A stretch of 64,000 nucleotides of DNA from Arthrobacter sp. CAU 1506 (GTDB taxonomy: Bacteria; Actinomycetota; Actinomycetes; Actinomycetales; Micrococcaceae), in assembly GCF_005047635.1 (NCBI RefSeq), contig NZ_SUKC01000012.1, forward strand, positions 1-64,000, in the 5' to 3' direction. Below are positions 46,290 through 54,497 of the stretch, one piece after another. The notes under the pieces were generated by a model. The model searched no databases. It worked only from the letters and a program-made list of their open reading frames with translations, and was not told where the DNA came from. How positions within the stretch are numbered: position 1 is the stretch's first letter; the number at the start of each line of letters is the position of its first letter. Made by a program: the position numbers and the translations under genes.

Positions 46290-47015
46290 GTGGCCTCCCC
46301 CTCTCCGGTGCACAGCCGGTCACCGTTCCTCGCCGTCCGCGCCGTGGACGCGATGGAGGAAATGGACAAACCGGACTGCGATCCGGCCATGCTGCGGCGC
46401 ACCTATGCCCAGTTTCCGCTGATCAACCGGGCGGTCTCGGGCTGGCACGGCATCTACCGCCGGCTGCTCCGGCCGCGGCTGGCCGCGGTGGAGCACCCCG
46501 CCTTGCTGGACATCGGCTCCGGTGGCGGCGACGTGCCGCGGATGCTGGCGCGCTGGGCCGCCCGCGACGGCCTGGGCCTGCGGATCACCGCCATCGACCC
46601 CGACCCGCGGGCCCACGCCTTCGCCACATCGCGCCCTCAACTGCCGGGACTGGAGTTCCGGCAGGCCTTCAGCTCGGAGCTGGTTGCCGAAGGGCGTCGC
46701 TTCGATGCGGTGGTGTCCAACCACTTGCTTCACCACTTGACCGACGCTGAACTCGCCGGACTGCTGCAGGACTCGGGGCAGTTGGCGCGTTCCCTCGCGG
46801 TGCACAGCGACATCATCCGCAGCCGTCCGGCTTATGTGCTGTTCGCCGCCGGGACGCTGCCGTTTTTCCACCGCTCCTTAATCCGCCGCGACGGCCTGAC
46901 CTCCATTCGCCGCAGCTACACGCCCGCGGAACTGCGCGCCGCCGTGCCGCCGGACTGGCAGGTGGTTCGCGATTCACCCTTCCGGCAGCTGCTGGTCCGT
47001 GGGACCCATGGCTGA
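46290..47015 (+). CDS. Class I SAM-dependent methyltransferase (polyketide tailoring)
   Basis: 241-aa methyltransferase with the Rossmann motif LLDIGSGGGDVPRML (about 71-85), ITAIDPDPRA (motif II) and FDAVVSNHLLHHL (motif IV). It starts 15 nt after the polyketide synthase stop and overlaps the next gene, so it probably methylates the polyketide. It differs from the isoprenylcysteine-methyltransferase type found in srsB. The GTG at 46290 has a poor ribosome binding site; ATGs at 46353 and 46362 are alternatives. Confidence 0.85.
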   Translation: MASPSPVHSRSPFLAVRAVDAMEEMDKPDCDPAMLRRTYAQFPLINRAVSGWHGIYRRLLRPRLAAVEHPALLDIGSGGGDVPRMLARWAARDGLGLRITAIDPDPRAHAFATSRPQLPGLEFRQAFSSELVAEGRRFDAVVSNHLLHHLTDAELAGLLQDSGQLARSLAVHSDIIRSRPAYVLFAAGTLPFFHRSLIRRDGLTSIRRSYTPAELRAAVPPDWQVVRDSPFRQLLVRGTHG

Positions 47016-48375
47016 GCTGCTGGCCCCGCGGCACCGGAGAAGTACGCGACGGGCGGAGGACACGCTGCACGACGTCGCCGTCGTGGGCGGCGGGCCGGTG
47101 GGGCTGTTCACGGCCATCCTGCTGGCCAGGCACGGATTGGACGTCACCGTGCTGGAGCAACGGACGGCGCGGAGCAGCCACTCCCGGGCGATCGGGATCC
47201 ATCCGCCGGCCCTGGCCGTGCTGGATGACGCGGGCGTGGGTGCTGCACTGCTGGCGGCCGGGGTCCGCATCCGCCGGGGCACGGCCCGCAGCCGCGGCCG
47301 CGAGGTCGCCTCGCTGTCCTTTGCGTCCGTGCCCGGCCCGCATCCCTACGTGCTGGCCGTACCGCAGGTGATCACCGAACAATTGCTGGAGGAGCAGTTG
47401 GAAGGGCTGCTTCCGGGCGCCCTGCGGCGCGGCGTACAGGTGTACAGCGCGGACGACGACGGGGCAACCGTCACGCTCTCCTGTCGCCTGGGCGCGAGGC
47501 CAGGAGCGGGAACACGCGCGGGCATAGGGCCGGGTTCGGAAACTTGCGTGGGCGAGGCGGCGGGAGCGGGAACCCGCGCCGGCATAGCGCCGGGTTCGGA
47601 AACTTGCGCGGGCGAGGCGGGAGCTGCAACGGTCCCGGATGCTGGGCATGCCGCGGACCCGGGCGAGGTATCAATCCGCGCCCGTCTGGTCGTCGCGGCC
47701 GACGGCGCGTACTCCGCGCTACGCCGGCAACGCGGCGTCACGGTGCGAACGCGGATGTATCCGGATGCCTACCTGATGGGAGATTTCGCCGACGGCACCG
47801 CCGACGGCACCGCCGACGGCAGCACTGCAGTGCTCTATCTGGAGGCCGGTGGCATCGTCGAATCGTTTCCGCTGCCCGGGGGCACCCGGCGCTGGGTGGC
47901 GAGGATGCCCGGCGTGGTCAGCCATCCCACCGCTGCCGGCCTGGCCTCGCTGATCGCGCGGCGTACCGGCGGTGGCCCGGAGCCGGACAGCTGCTCCATG
48001 CTGAGCGCCTTCTCGGTCAGTTCCAGGATGCCGCGTCGGCTAATTTCGGGGCGGCTGGCCCTGATTGGCGATGCGGCACATCAAATCAGCCCGATCGGCG
48101 GGCAGGGCATGAACCTGGGCTGGCTGGACGCGGCTGCCCTGGCTCCGATCATGGCCGCGGCGCTGCGCGGCGAGCCGACGGCGCGGGCGCTGCGGCAGTT
48201 CGAGGCGGACCGGCGGCGGGCTGCCGCCACCGCCACGTGGCAGGCGCATCTGAACATGGCGTTGGGTCGGCCGCTGCCCTCGGCAGTGCTCGCCGCCCGC
48301 AACCACGTGTTCGCCGCGCTGACCCACATACCCGGTGCCCAGGACGCGGTGGCCAGCCGCTTCACCATGCACTGA
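47008..48375 (+). CDS. FAD-dependent aromatic monooxygenase (group A)
   Basis: 455-aa flavoprotein hydroxylase. The N-terminal FAD motif is VAVVGGGPVGLFTAILLARHG, the middle DG motif VVAADGAYSALR and the C-terminal GD motif RLALIGDAAHQISPIGGQG; all three mark PHBH-type hydroxylases. ATG 47008 overlaps the methyltransferase stop by 8 bp; a GTG 9 bp earlier is possible. Between the FAD motifs lies an unusual insert of two 20-residue repeats (GAGTRAGIGPGSETCVGEA and GAGTRAGIAPGSETCAGEA) and later a DGTADGTADG repeat. It probably hydroxylates the ring of the polyketide. Confidence 0.9.
   Translation: MAELLAPRHRRSTRRAEDTLHDVAVVGGGPVGLFTAILLARHGLDVTVLEQRTARSSHSRAIGIHPPALAVLDDAGVGAALLAAGVRIRRGTARSRGREVASLSFASVPGPHPYVLAVPQVITEQLLEEQLEGLLPGALRRGVQVYSADDDGATVTLSCRLGARPGAGTRAGIGPGSETCVGEAAGAGTRAGIAPGSETCAGEAGAATVPDAGHAADPGEVSIRARLVVAADGAYSALRRQRGVTVRTRMYPDAYLMGDFADGTADGTADGSTAVLYLEAGGIVESFPLPGGTRRWVARMPGVVSHPTAAGLASLIARRTGGGPEPDSCSMLSAFSVSSRMPRRLISGRLALIGDAAHQISPIGGQGMNLGWLDAAALAPIMAAALRGEPTARALRQFEADRRRAAATATWQAHLNMALGRPLPSAVLAARNHVFAALTHIPGAQDAVASRFTMH
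47503..47622 (+). repeat. In-frame 60-bp tandem repeat in monooxygenase gene
   Basis: Copies at 47503-47562 and 47563-47622 differ at 6 of 60 positions. The unit is in frame and adds 20 residues per copy to the protein. Confidence 0.85.
47788..47823 (+). repeat. In-frame 12-bp tandem repeat in monooxygenase gene
   Basis: Three copies of GCCGACGGCASC encode DGTADGTADGS. They are nearly identical, which suggests recent slippage. Confidence 0.75.
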
Positions 48376-48494
48376 TCGTCATCGGGCGGCTGCCGCCTGT
48401 CCGGACGGCTAAAGTTGCTGCTAGACAAATTCGGCAGCACGCCGGTTTCCCACGGCTGGAGAGGTACCGGCCGAGCACAGCACGGAGGTGGAGC

Positions 48495-49727
48495 ATGGTC
48501 GGCGCGGACCGCATCGCCGTGCTCTCGTTGCATACCTCGCCGCTGGCCCGGCCCGGCGGGGGCGATGCCGGCGGCATGAACGTCTATGTCCGCGCGCTGG
48601 CGAGGGAACAAGCAGCGTTGGGCACCGCCGTCGACGTTTTCACCCGCTCCCAACATGACGGCCAGGAGCCGGTGGAGCATCCCCGGGCAGGCGTGCGCGT
48701 GATCCATCTGGACGGGGCGCCGGCGGACACCGTGGCCAAGGAAGAGGTGCCGCTGCGGCTGGCCGCGCTGGAAGCGTCACTACGGCGGTTCGCGGAGCGG
48801 GACGGGGCCCGGTATGACGTGCTGCACTCGCACTACTGGCTCTCAGGTGCTGTGGGACTGCGCCTGCAGCGGGACTGGCGGATTCCGCTGGTACATTCGA
48901 TGCACACTATGGGGCTGGTCAAGAATCTGCACCTGCAGCCCGGCGAGGCAGCCGAGCCGGAAACCCGGGTCCGCGGCGAACAGGCCATCGCCTCCGGTGC
49001 CGGCCGGCTGATCGCCAATACGCTGAATGAAGCTTCCGAGCTGGTGGATCTCTACGGCGCGGACGAGGGGACGGTGGACGTGATCCCGCCCGGCGTGGAC
49101 CTGCGGACCTTCCGTCCGGAGGGCCGGCAGCGGGACCGGGCAGCTGCCGGGCTGGACCCGGATACCTTCCACCTGGTGTTCGCCGGCCGGATCCAGGCGC
49201 TGAAAGGGCCCCAGGTGCTACTGGCCGCGGCGGCGGAACTGCGCCGGGAACGGCCGGATATCCGGCTGCGGATGTCCATCACCGGCGAGGCCAGCGGAGC
49301 CGCCGAACTGGACCTGCCGGCGCTGGCCCGGGAACTGGGGTTGGCAGACGTCGTGACGCTCTCGCCGCCGGTGGAGCCTGCCGAACTGGCGGCCACCTTC
49401 CGCAGCGCCGATGTGGTGGCGGTCCCGTCCTTCAGCGAATCTTTCGGGCTGGTGGCCCTGGAAGCGCAGGCCTGCGGTACACCAGTGGTCGCCACGAACG
49501 TGGGCGGGTTGCCGGTGGCGGTCAGCCACGGGCTCACCGGACTGTTGGTGGATGGACACGATCCTGTGCGGTGGGCCGGTGCGCTGCGCGAACTGCACGA
49601 CTACCCCGAGTTCCGCCAGCGGCTGGGCGTCAACGCCGCGGTGCACGCCTCGTCGTTCGGCTGGGAGCAGACCGCAGCGCTGACGGCGCACAGCTACCAG
49701 CTGGCGGTGGACCACTTCCGCCGCTGA
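48495..49727 (+). CDS. mshA: D-inositol-3-phosphate glycosyltransferase MshA
   Basis: 410-aa GT4 glycosyltransferase that transfers GlcNAc from UDP-GlcNAc to inositol-3-phosphate, the first step of mycothiol synthesis. The N-terminal glycine-rich LARPGGGDAGGMNVYV (about 17-32), HSHYWLSG, SMHTMGLVKNLHL and the C-terminal donor-site SFSESFGLVALEAQACG are typical. ATG 48495 has GGAGGTGGAG upstream; the open frame extends far back through the preceding gene but is not real. With mshC at 34.4 kb this gives two mycothiol genes in the window; mshB and mshD are not seen. Confidence 0.95.
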   Translation: MVGADRIAVLSLHTSPLARPGGGDAGGMNVYVRALAREQAALGTAVDVFTRSQHDGQEPVEHPRAGVRVIHLDGAPADTVAKEEVPLRLAALEASLRRFAERDGARYDVLHSHYWLSGAVGLRLQRDWRIPLVHSMHTMGLVKNLHLQPGEAAEPETRVRGEQAIASGAGRLIANTLNEASELVDLYGADEGTVDVIPPGVDLRTFRPEGRQRDRAAAGLDPDTFHLVFAGRIQALKGPQVLLAAAAELRRERPDIRLRMSITGEASGAAELDLPALARELGLADVVTLSPPVEPAELAATFRSADVVAVPSFSESFGLVALEAQACGTPVVATNVGGLPVAVSHGLTGLLVDGHDPVRWAGALRELHDYPEFRQRLGVNAAVHASSFGWEQTAALTAHSYQLAVDHFRR

Positions 49728-49745
49728 CGGGTCCTCGCGCACCGC

Positions 49746-49751
49746 TAAGAT
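49746..49751 (+). promoter_or_regulatory. -10 element TAAGAT, leaderless promoter of GNAT gene
   Basis: TAAGAT ends 6 nt before the GTG at 49758. No ribosome binding site is seen. Confidence 0.5.
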
Positions 49752-49757
49752 TCATAG

Positions 49758-50270
49758 GTGCCAACTCCCGATTACCGCGTCCGCCGCGCCACCAGCAATG
49801 ATGTTCCCGCAACCCTGGACATGAAGTTGGCTGCCTGGCGGGAAACGTATGCCGAGCAGCGTCCCGCCTCGTTCTTTGCCGCCGAAGCCGCGCAGCGGGA
49901 GCAACAGGTCGACTGGTGGTCTCGCGGCCTGGCCGCGGGCGCGGAGTTGTGGATCGCCGAGGATCCGTCCGGCCTGATTATCGGGTGTGCCGGCGCCGGA
50001 CCGGCCCAGGATGACGACGGCGATGCCGGCGTCCCGTACGAACTGCAGATGCTCTATGCGCTGAAGCGGGCGCACGGCACCGGCTTGGGCCAGCAGCTGC
50101 TGGAGGCGGCGATCGGTGGACAGCCGGCGCTGCTCTGGGTCCTCGAGGACAATCCCCGCGCCCAGGCGTTCTACCGCAAGCACGGCTTCGCCGCCGACGG
50201 ACGCCGCGAAGCACTGACCGGCCTATGGGACGGCCTGCACGAGATCCGGATGGTCCGCAACGCCGGGTAG
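49758..50270 (+). CDS. GNAT family N-acetyltransferase
   Basis: 170-aa Gcn5-related acetyltransferase. The acetyl-CoA site is in ELQMLYALKRAHGTGLGQQLL (Q/RxxGxG/A-type loop), and PALLWVLEDNPRAQAFYRKHGF is the conserved motif B. The substrate is unknown. It starts 30 bp after mshA but is probably not MshD, which is a larger two-domain GNAT. Confidence 0.88.
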   Translation: MPTPDYRVRRATSNDVPATLDMKLAAWRETYAEQRPASFFAAEAAQREQQVDWWSRGLAAGAELWIAEDPSGLIIGCAGAGPAQDDDGDAGVPYELQMLYALKRAHGTGLGQQLLEAAIGGQPALLWVLEDNPRAQAFYRKHGFAADGRREALTGLWDGLHEIRMVRNAG

Positions 50271-50282
50271 TCCCGTTCCGGT

Positions 50283-50306
50283 AAAGCCCCTCCGGCGGGG
50301 CGCTTT
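50283..50306. terminator. Hairpin between GNAT and kynureninase genes
   Basis: AAAGCCCC (50283-50290) pairs with GGGGC-GCTTT (50297-50306) with one bulged base. It lies between convergent genes; a U tract is poor. Confidence 0.5.
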
Positions 50307-50354
50307 CCCGTCAGGCCCTTGTCGGTGAGCCCCCTCCAGCCGCACCCTTTGCCG

Positions 50355-51584
50355 TCAGGCCCGTTCCAGCTCGGCGCGAATTGCCGCGATGCCGCGCCAG
50401 ACTTCCGCAAAGCTGGTGGACAGCGGCGAGAGCCCCAGCCGGATACCGTCCGGTTCGCGGAAGTCCGGGATCACGCCCTGTTCCCAGAGCCGGGCCGTGA
50501 CGTGTTTGAACGCCGGATGGTCGATCGTGACGTGTCCACCGCGCTCGGCCGGATTCAACGGGGAGGCGACGACGACGCCGAAGTCGGCCAGGCTGGCCTG
50601 CACGGCTTCGATGGCGAATTCGGTCAAGGCGACGGACTTGTCCCGGACAGCGGCCAGGCCGGCCTCATCGATCAGCGCGATCATGTCCTGCATGGCCGTC
50701 ATCCCGATGATCGGCGGCGTCCCGGAGGTGAACCGGCGGATACCGCCGGCGGGTTCGTAGCCCTGGCCCATCTCGAACGGTTCACTGCTGCCCAGCCAGC
50801 CCTGGATCGGCTGCTGGAAATGCTGGAGTTCTGTCCGCACATAGGCCCAAGCGGGCGCGCCCGGTCCGCCGTTCAGGTACTTGTAGCTGCAGCCTGCGGC
50901 CAGGTCCACGCCCCACGCATCCAGTTCCACGGGCAGCACCCCGGCGGAATGGCACAGATCCCACAAAACCAGGGCACCGGCGTCGTGCGCCGCGGTGGTG
51001 ATGGCGGGGATGTCGGCAATGTATCCGGAGCGGTACGCCACATGGCTGAGCAACACCAGCGCGGTGTCAGGCCCGACGGCGGCGCGCACGGCGTCCGCGG
51101 TGACTCCCCCGCCATGCGGCGGTTCGAGCCAGTCCAACTCCAAGCCGCACTCGGCAGCGATGCCCTCCACGATGAAGCGGTCGGAGGGAAAATTGTCCCG
51201 GTCCACCAGGACGCGGGTCCGGCCGGGGCGGGCCGCAATCGCTGCCCTTGCCAGCTTGTAGAGCAGCACGGTGGTGGAGTCGGCCACCACGCACTGGCCG
51301 GGGGCTGCGCCGAGCACCACGCGGCCCAATTCATCGCCGACCCGTTCGGGCAGCGCCAGCCAGCCCTCGTCCCAGGCCCTGATCAGCCGTCCGCCCCACT
51401 GCTGCAGCATCACCTCGCGGACCCGGTCCACACTGGCGGCCAGCGGCCGGCCCAGTGAATTGCCGTCCAGGTAGGCGGTGACAGATTCGTCGTCGTGGCC
51501 CACAAATCGGGTGCGGTATCCCGCCAGCGGGTCGGCGGCATCGAGCGTCCGGGCGCGGTCGGCAAGCTGAGCATCGGTGGTCAT
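50355..51584 (-). CDS. kynU: Kynureninase
   Basis: 409-aa PLP enzyme that cleaves kynurenine or 3-hydroxykynurenine to anthranilate (or 3-hydroxyanthranilate) and alanine. The PLP-binding Lys lies in CSYKYLNGGPGAPAW, preceded by DLCHSAG, and the FTSGTPPIIGM segment is typical. No other kyn genes are adjacent, so it may serve tryptophan breakdown or salvage. ATG 51584 follows TATGCT by 6 nt; the open frame continues upstream without signals. Confidence 0.94.
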   Translation of the reverse strand: MTTDAQLADRARTLDAADPLAGYRTRFVGHDDESVTAYLDGNSLGRPLAASVDRVREVMLQQWGGRLIRAWDEGWLALPERVGDELGRVVLGAAPGQCVVADSTTVLLYKLARAAIAARPGRTRVLVDRDNFPSDRFIVEGIAAECGLELDWLEPPHGGGVTADAVRAAVGPDTALVLLSHVAYRSGYIADIPAITTAAHDAGALVLWDLCHSAGVLPVELDAWGVDLAAGCSYKYLNGGPGAPAWAYVRTELQHFQQPIQGWLGSSEPFEMGQGYEPAGGIRRFTSGTPPIIGMTAMQDMIALIDEAGLAAVRDKSVALTEFAIEAVQASLADFGVVVASPLNPAERGGHVTIDHPAFKHVTARLWEQGVIPDFREPDGIRLGLSPLSTSFAEVWRGIAAIRAELERA

Positions 51585-51590
51585 ACGGCC

Positions 51591-51596
51591 AGCATA
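51591..51596 (-). promoter_or_regulatory. -10 element TATGCT, leaderless promoter of kynU
   Basis: On the minus strand TATGCT ends 6 nt before the ATG at 51584. Confidence 0.5.
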
Positions 51597-51738
51597 AGGG
51601 CGGTGGGCGTGGCCGGGCGCGAGGTAAGGGCACGGTGAATCAGAAAAAAGTTTTCCGTTGCTGTCGATATCCACATCCGCCGTTCGACGGCATAGTAGAA
51701 GGCGCATACCGCGTCCTCGTTCACAAAGGAGAAAAGCC

Positions 51739-52182
51739 GTGAAGTACATGTTCATCATGCGTGCCACCGACGAAGCGATCGAAGCGTCCAAGGCCATGCC
51801 GTTCGAAGAAATGATCAACAAGATGGGCGCCTACAACGAGTCCATGATCAATGCCGGCGTCATGCTGGGCGGTGAAGGGCTGGCGGACCTGTCCGACGGC
51901 AGCGCCTTCGTCGTCGACTTCTCGGAGGAGCCGCCGATCGTCACCGACGGCCCGTACGGCGAAACCCATGAGCTGTTCAACGGCTTCTGGATTGTCCAGG
52001 TGTCGTCCAAGGAAGAAGCTGCGGAGTGGGCCAGCCGCTGCCCACTGGGCCCCGGCTCCAAGCTGGAGGTGCGCCGCGTGACCGAGGCCGCCGACTTCGC
52101 CGAGTTCTCCGACAACGAGTACATCCAGAAGGAAGAGGGCTGGCGCGAACAAGAGGCGAAACTGCGCGCGGAGAACGCCTAG
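51739..52182 (+). CDS. YCII-related (DGPF) domain protein
   Basis: 147-aa protein of the YCII/DGPF family, with KYMFIMRATDEA at the N-terminus and the signature VTDGPYGETHELFNGFWIV (about 73-91). The biochemical function is unsettled. DGPF genes are the standard neighbours and probable targets of ECF42 sigma factors, and such a sigma gene follows 28 bp downstream. GTG 51739 has AAAGGAG upstream. An upstream in-frame extension lacks family resemblance. Confidence 0.9.
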   Translation: MKYMFIMRATDEAIEASKAMPFEEMINKMGAYNESMINAGVMLGGEGLADLSDGSAFVVDFSEEPPIVTDGPYGETHELFNGFWIVQVSSKEEAAEWASRCPLGPGSKLEVRRVTEAADFAEFSDNEYIQKEEGWREQEAKLRAENA

Positions 52183-52210
52183 CAGCCTCGCGGCGGCGGG
52201 AGGGTCAGCC

Positions 52211-53551
52211 GTGGCGGGGACGGAGGAGGCGCGGGCCGAGGCTGCCGCGCGGACGGAGGCTACCGAGCACTCGGTCACGACCGAGCGCTCGGGATCGCTT
52301 GAGCGGGAGGAGGCGACCGAGCGGGCAGCTGCGGTCAGGCGCCGGCTGGATGCCGTGTGGCGCATCGAGGGTGCCCGGATCGTCGCCGCGCTGGCCCGGG
52401 CCACCGGGAACGTGGGGTTTGCCGAGGACCTGGCGCAGGAAGCCGCCGCCGATGCCCTGCGCCAATGGCCAGACACCGGCGTGCCAAGCAATCCCGCCGC
52501 CTGGCTGACCGCGGTGGCCAAACGCAAAGCCATTGACGCCTGGCGGAGGGCCGACCGCCTCGACGAGCGCTACCAGGAGCTGGCCCGCGGGCTGCAGGAC
52601 GAAGACGCCCCCGGCTGGGAACCAGTACCGGACGACGTGCTGCGGTTGGTCTTCACCGCCTGCCACCCCGTGCTCTCCCGGGAGGCGCAGGTGTCGTTGA
52701 CGCTGCGGATTGTCGGTGGCCTGTCCAGCGAGGAAATCGCCCGGCTCTTTGTGCTCCCGGTGGGCACGGTCCAGCAGCGCATTGTCCGCGCCAAGAAAAC
52801 CCTGGCCGCCGCGAAGGTCCCCTTCGAGGTGCCGGAACCAAATGAATGGGGACCGCGGCTGGGCGGCGTGCTGCGGGTGATCTACCTGATGTTCACCGAA
52901 GGCTATGCTGCCACCTCCGGGGAACGCTGGATCCGGCCGGACCTGGCCGGCGAGGCCCTGCGGATCGGCCGGGTCCTGGTGACGCTGGTGCCGCAGGAGC
53001 CCGAGGCGCACGCGCTGGTTGCCTTGATGGAACTGCAGGCCTCGCGGTTCGGCGCCCGTACCCGGCCCGACGGCACACCCGTCCTGTTGGCCGATCAGGA
53101 CCGCACCCGCTGGGACCGCGCCCAGATAGGCCGCGGACGCGCGGCGCTGGCCCGGGCGGACCGGCTGGGCCGTGGACGCGGCAGCTATGCGCTGCAGGCG
53201 GCCATCGCCGAGTGCCATGCGGTGTCGCCCAGCGTCGAACGAACCGATTGGGCAGAGATCGTGCTGCTCTACGAGGCACTCGGACGGATTGCGCCCAGCC
53301 CGGTGGTCGAGCTCAACCGGGCCGTCGCCGTCTCCATGGCCACCGGCCCGGCCACGGCGCTGGCCATCGTCGATGAGCTGGCTGCGGCGGGGTCACTGCG
53401 CGGATCGCATCTGCTGCCCAGCGTCCGGGCCGAACTGTTGGCCAGGCTTGGCCGGTCGAACGAGGCGCGCGCCGAGTTCGCCGCCGCAGCCGCCCTGGCC
53501 AGGAACGACCGTGAACGCGAGGTGCTCGAACGCAAGGCGGCCGCCACCTGA
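52211..53551 (+). CDS. ECF42-type RNA polymerase sigma factor with TPR-like C-terminus
   Basis: 446-aa sigma factor. After an acidic, Glu-rich N-terminal 45 residues comes sigma region 2 (about 50-115, VGFAEDLAQEAAADALRQW, then NPAAWLTAVAKRKAIDAWRR), region 4 (about 140-200, LSSEEIARLFVLPVGTVQQRI), and a long C-terminal TPR-like extension (about 215-446), typical of ECF42. These factors have no anti-sigma factor; the C-terminal domain is needed for activity. GTG 52211 has GGAGG upstream. It forms an operon with the DGPF gene. Confidence 0.93.
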   Translation: MAGTEEARAEAAARTEATEHSVTTERSGSLEREEATERAAAVRRRLDAVWRIEGARIVAALARATGNVGFAEDLAQEAAADALRQWPDTGVPSNPAAWLTAVAKRKAIDAWRRADRLDERYQELARGLQDEDAPGWEPVPDDVLRLVFTACHPVLSREAQVSLTLRIVGGLSSEEIARLFVLPVGTVQQRIVRAKKTLAAAKVPFEVPEPNEWGPRLGGVLRVIYLMFTEGYAATSGERWIRPDLAGEALRIGRVLVTLVPQEPEAHALVALMELQASRFGARTRPDGTPVLLADQDRTRWDRAQIGRGRAALARADRLGRGRGSYALQAAIAECHAVSPSVERTDWAEIVLLYEALGRIAPSPVVELNRAVAVSMATGPATALAIVDELAAAGSLRGSHLLPSVRAELLARLGRSNEARAEFAAAAALARNDREREVLERKAAAT

Positions 53552-53591
53552 ATCGGGCCTGCGCTGAACCGTTGCTGGCACGGACCGTGCG

Positions 53592-54497
53592 TTAGCTGTC
53601 TTCCCCTGAGAGAGTGTTGACGCTGCCCGTGAAGTGAAGCCGGTGGCTGCGCTCTCCCCAGCCGGAGAACTCGGACGATTCCCACGACCCGTTGCGTTCC
53701 GTGTCATGGATCCGTACGGCCACCGTGGCAGGGAGGAACACCGGAGCAGCGAAGTCGATGCGCCAGCTGAACGGTTCGCTGGCCGTGGCCTCCACGCTGG
53801 TCAGTACCCGCGATGCCAGATACATGCCGTGCGCGATGGACCGCTTGAGCCCCAGCATCTTGGCCGACACCGCGCTCAAGTGGATGGGGTTAAAGTCGCC
53901 GGATACACCGGCGTACTCACGGCCTGCCTCGGGTCCGAGGCGCCAACGTGCCGTCGGCTGCGGCGGGATGAAATCGGTGCGTTCCGGCCTGAAGGCCTTG
54001 TCCAGGCCGGGCAGGTAGACCGCCTTGGCCAGGTAGTCCGAGACACCTTCCCACACGGTTTCGCCTCCGGCCTCGATCCGGGTGTGAAGTTCCACCTGGG
54101 TGCCGGCGTGGTGGCCGCGCAGGCCTTCGGCCCAGGCCGTCACCGTCAACGGTTCGGTGAAGTGGACCGGCCGCAGGTGGTTCACCCGGTTGGCCAGATG
54201 CACCATGCCCAGCAGCGGGAGCGGGAAGTCCTGCCGTGTCATCACGCTCATCGCCACCGGGAAGGCAACGGAGTGCAGGAACACCGAGGGCAAGGTGTCC
54301 CGCACGGTGCCGTGCATCAGTTGCTGGAAGCCGCTGACCCGTTCCGGGGCGATGTGCACGCCGTCAACGGTGTGCCGCACCGCCGGGAGCTGCTCGGTCT
54401 GCTGGCCGACGCCGAGCTTGTGCCGCGCCGCTGTGGACGCGGCCGTCAGGTACAGCCGGGAGAGCGTGGGCATCTCCCCCAGGATGACCTCGCTCAT
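53592..54497 (-). CDS. MaoC-like hot-dog dehydratase (HtdX-like)
   Basis: 301-aa double hot-dog protein of the MaoC/R-specific enoyl-CoA hydratase group. The C-terminal hydratase motif is YAGVSGDFNPIHLSAVSAK (about 196-214, catalytic Asp and His), followed by SIAHGMYLASR. The N-terminal hot-dog is degenerate. Its order with the next two genes matches mycobacterial htdX-fabG4-fadA2. The ATG overlaps the reductase stop (ATGA), so the pair is translationally coupled. Confidence 0.9.
   Translation of the reverse strand: MSEVILGEMPTLSRLYLTAASTAARHKLGVGQQTEQLPAVRHTVDGVHIAPERVSGFQQLMHGTVRDTLPSVFLHSVAFPVAMSVMTRQDFPLPLLGMVHLANRVNHLRPVHFTEPLTVTAWAEGLRGHHAGTQVELHTRIEAGGETVWEGVSDYLAKAVYLPGLDKAFRPERTDFIPPQPTARWRLGPEAGREYAGVSGDFNPIHLSAVSAKMLGLKRSIAHGMYLASRVLTSVEATASEPFSWRIDFAAPVFLPATVAVRIHDTERNGSWESSEFSGWGERSHRLHFTGSVNTLSGEDS

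Noticed and set aside
47544-48494. N-terminal extension of MshA through the monooxygenase gene
   Set aside because: The in-frame upstream part has no similarity to MshA; ATG 48495 with GGAGGTGGAG gives the normal N-terminus.
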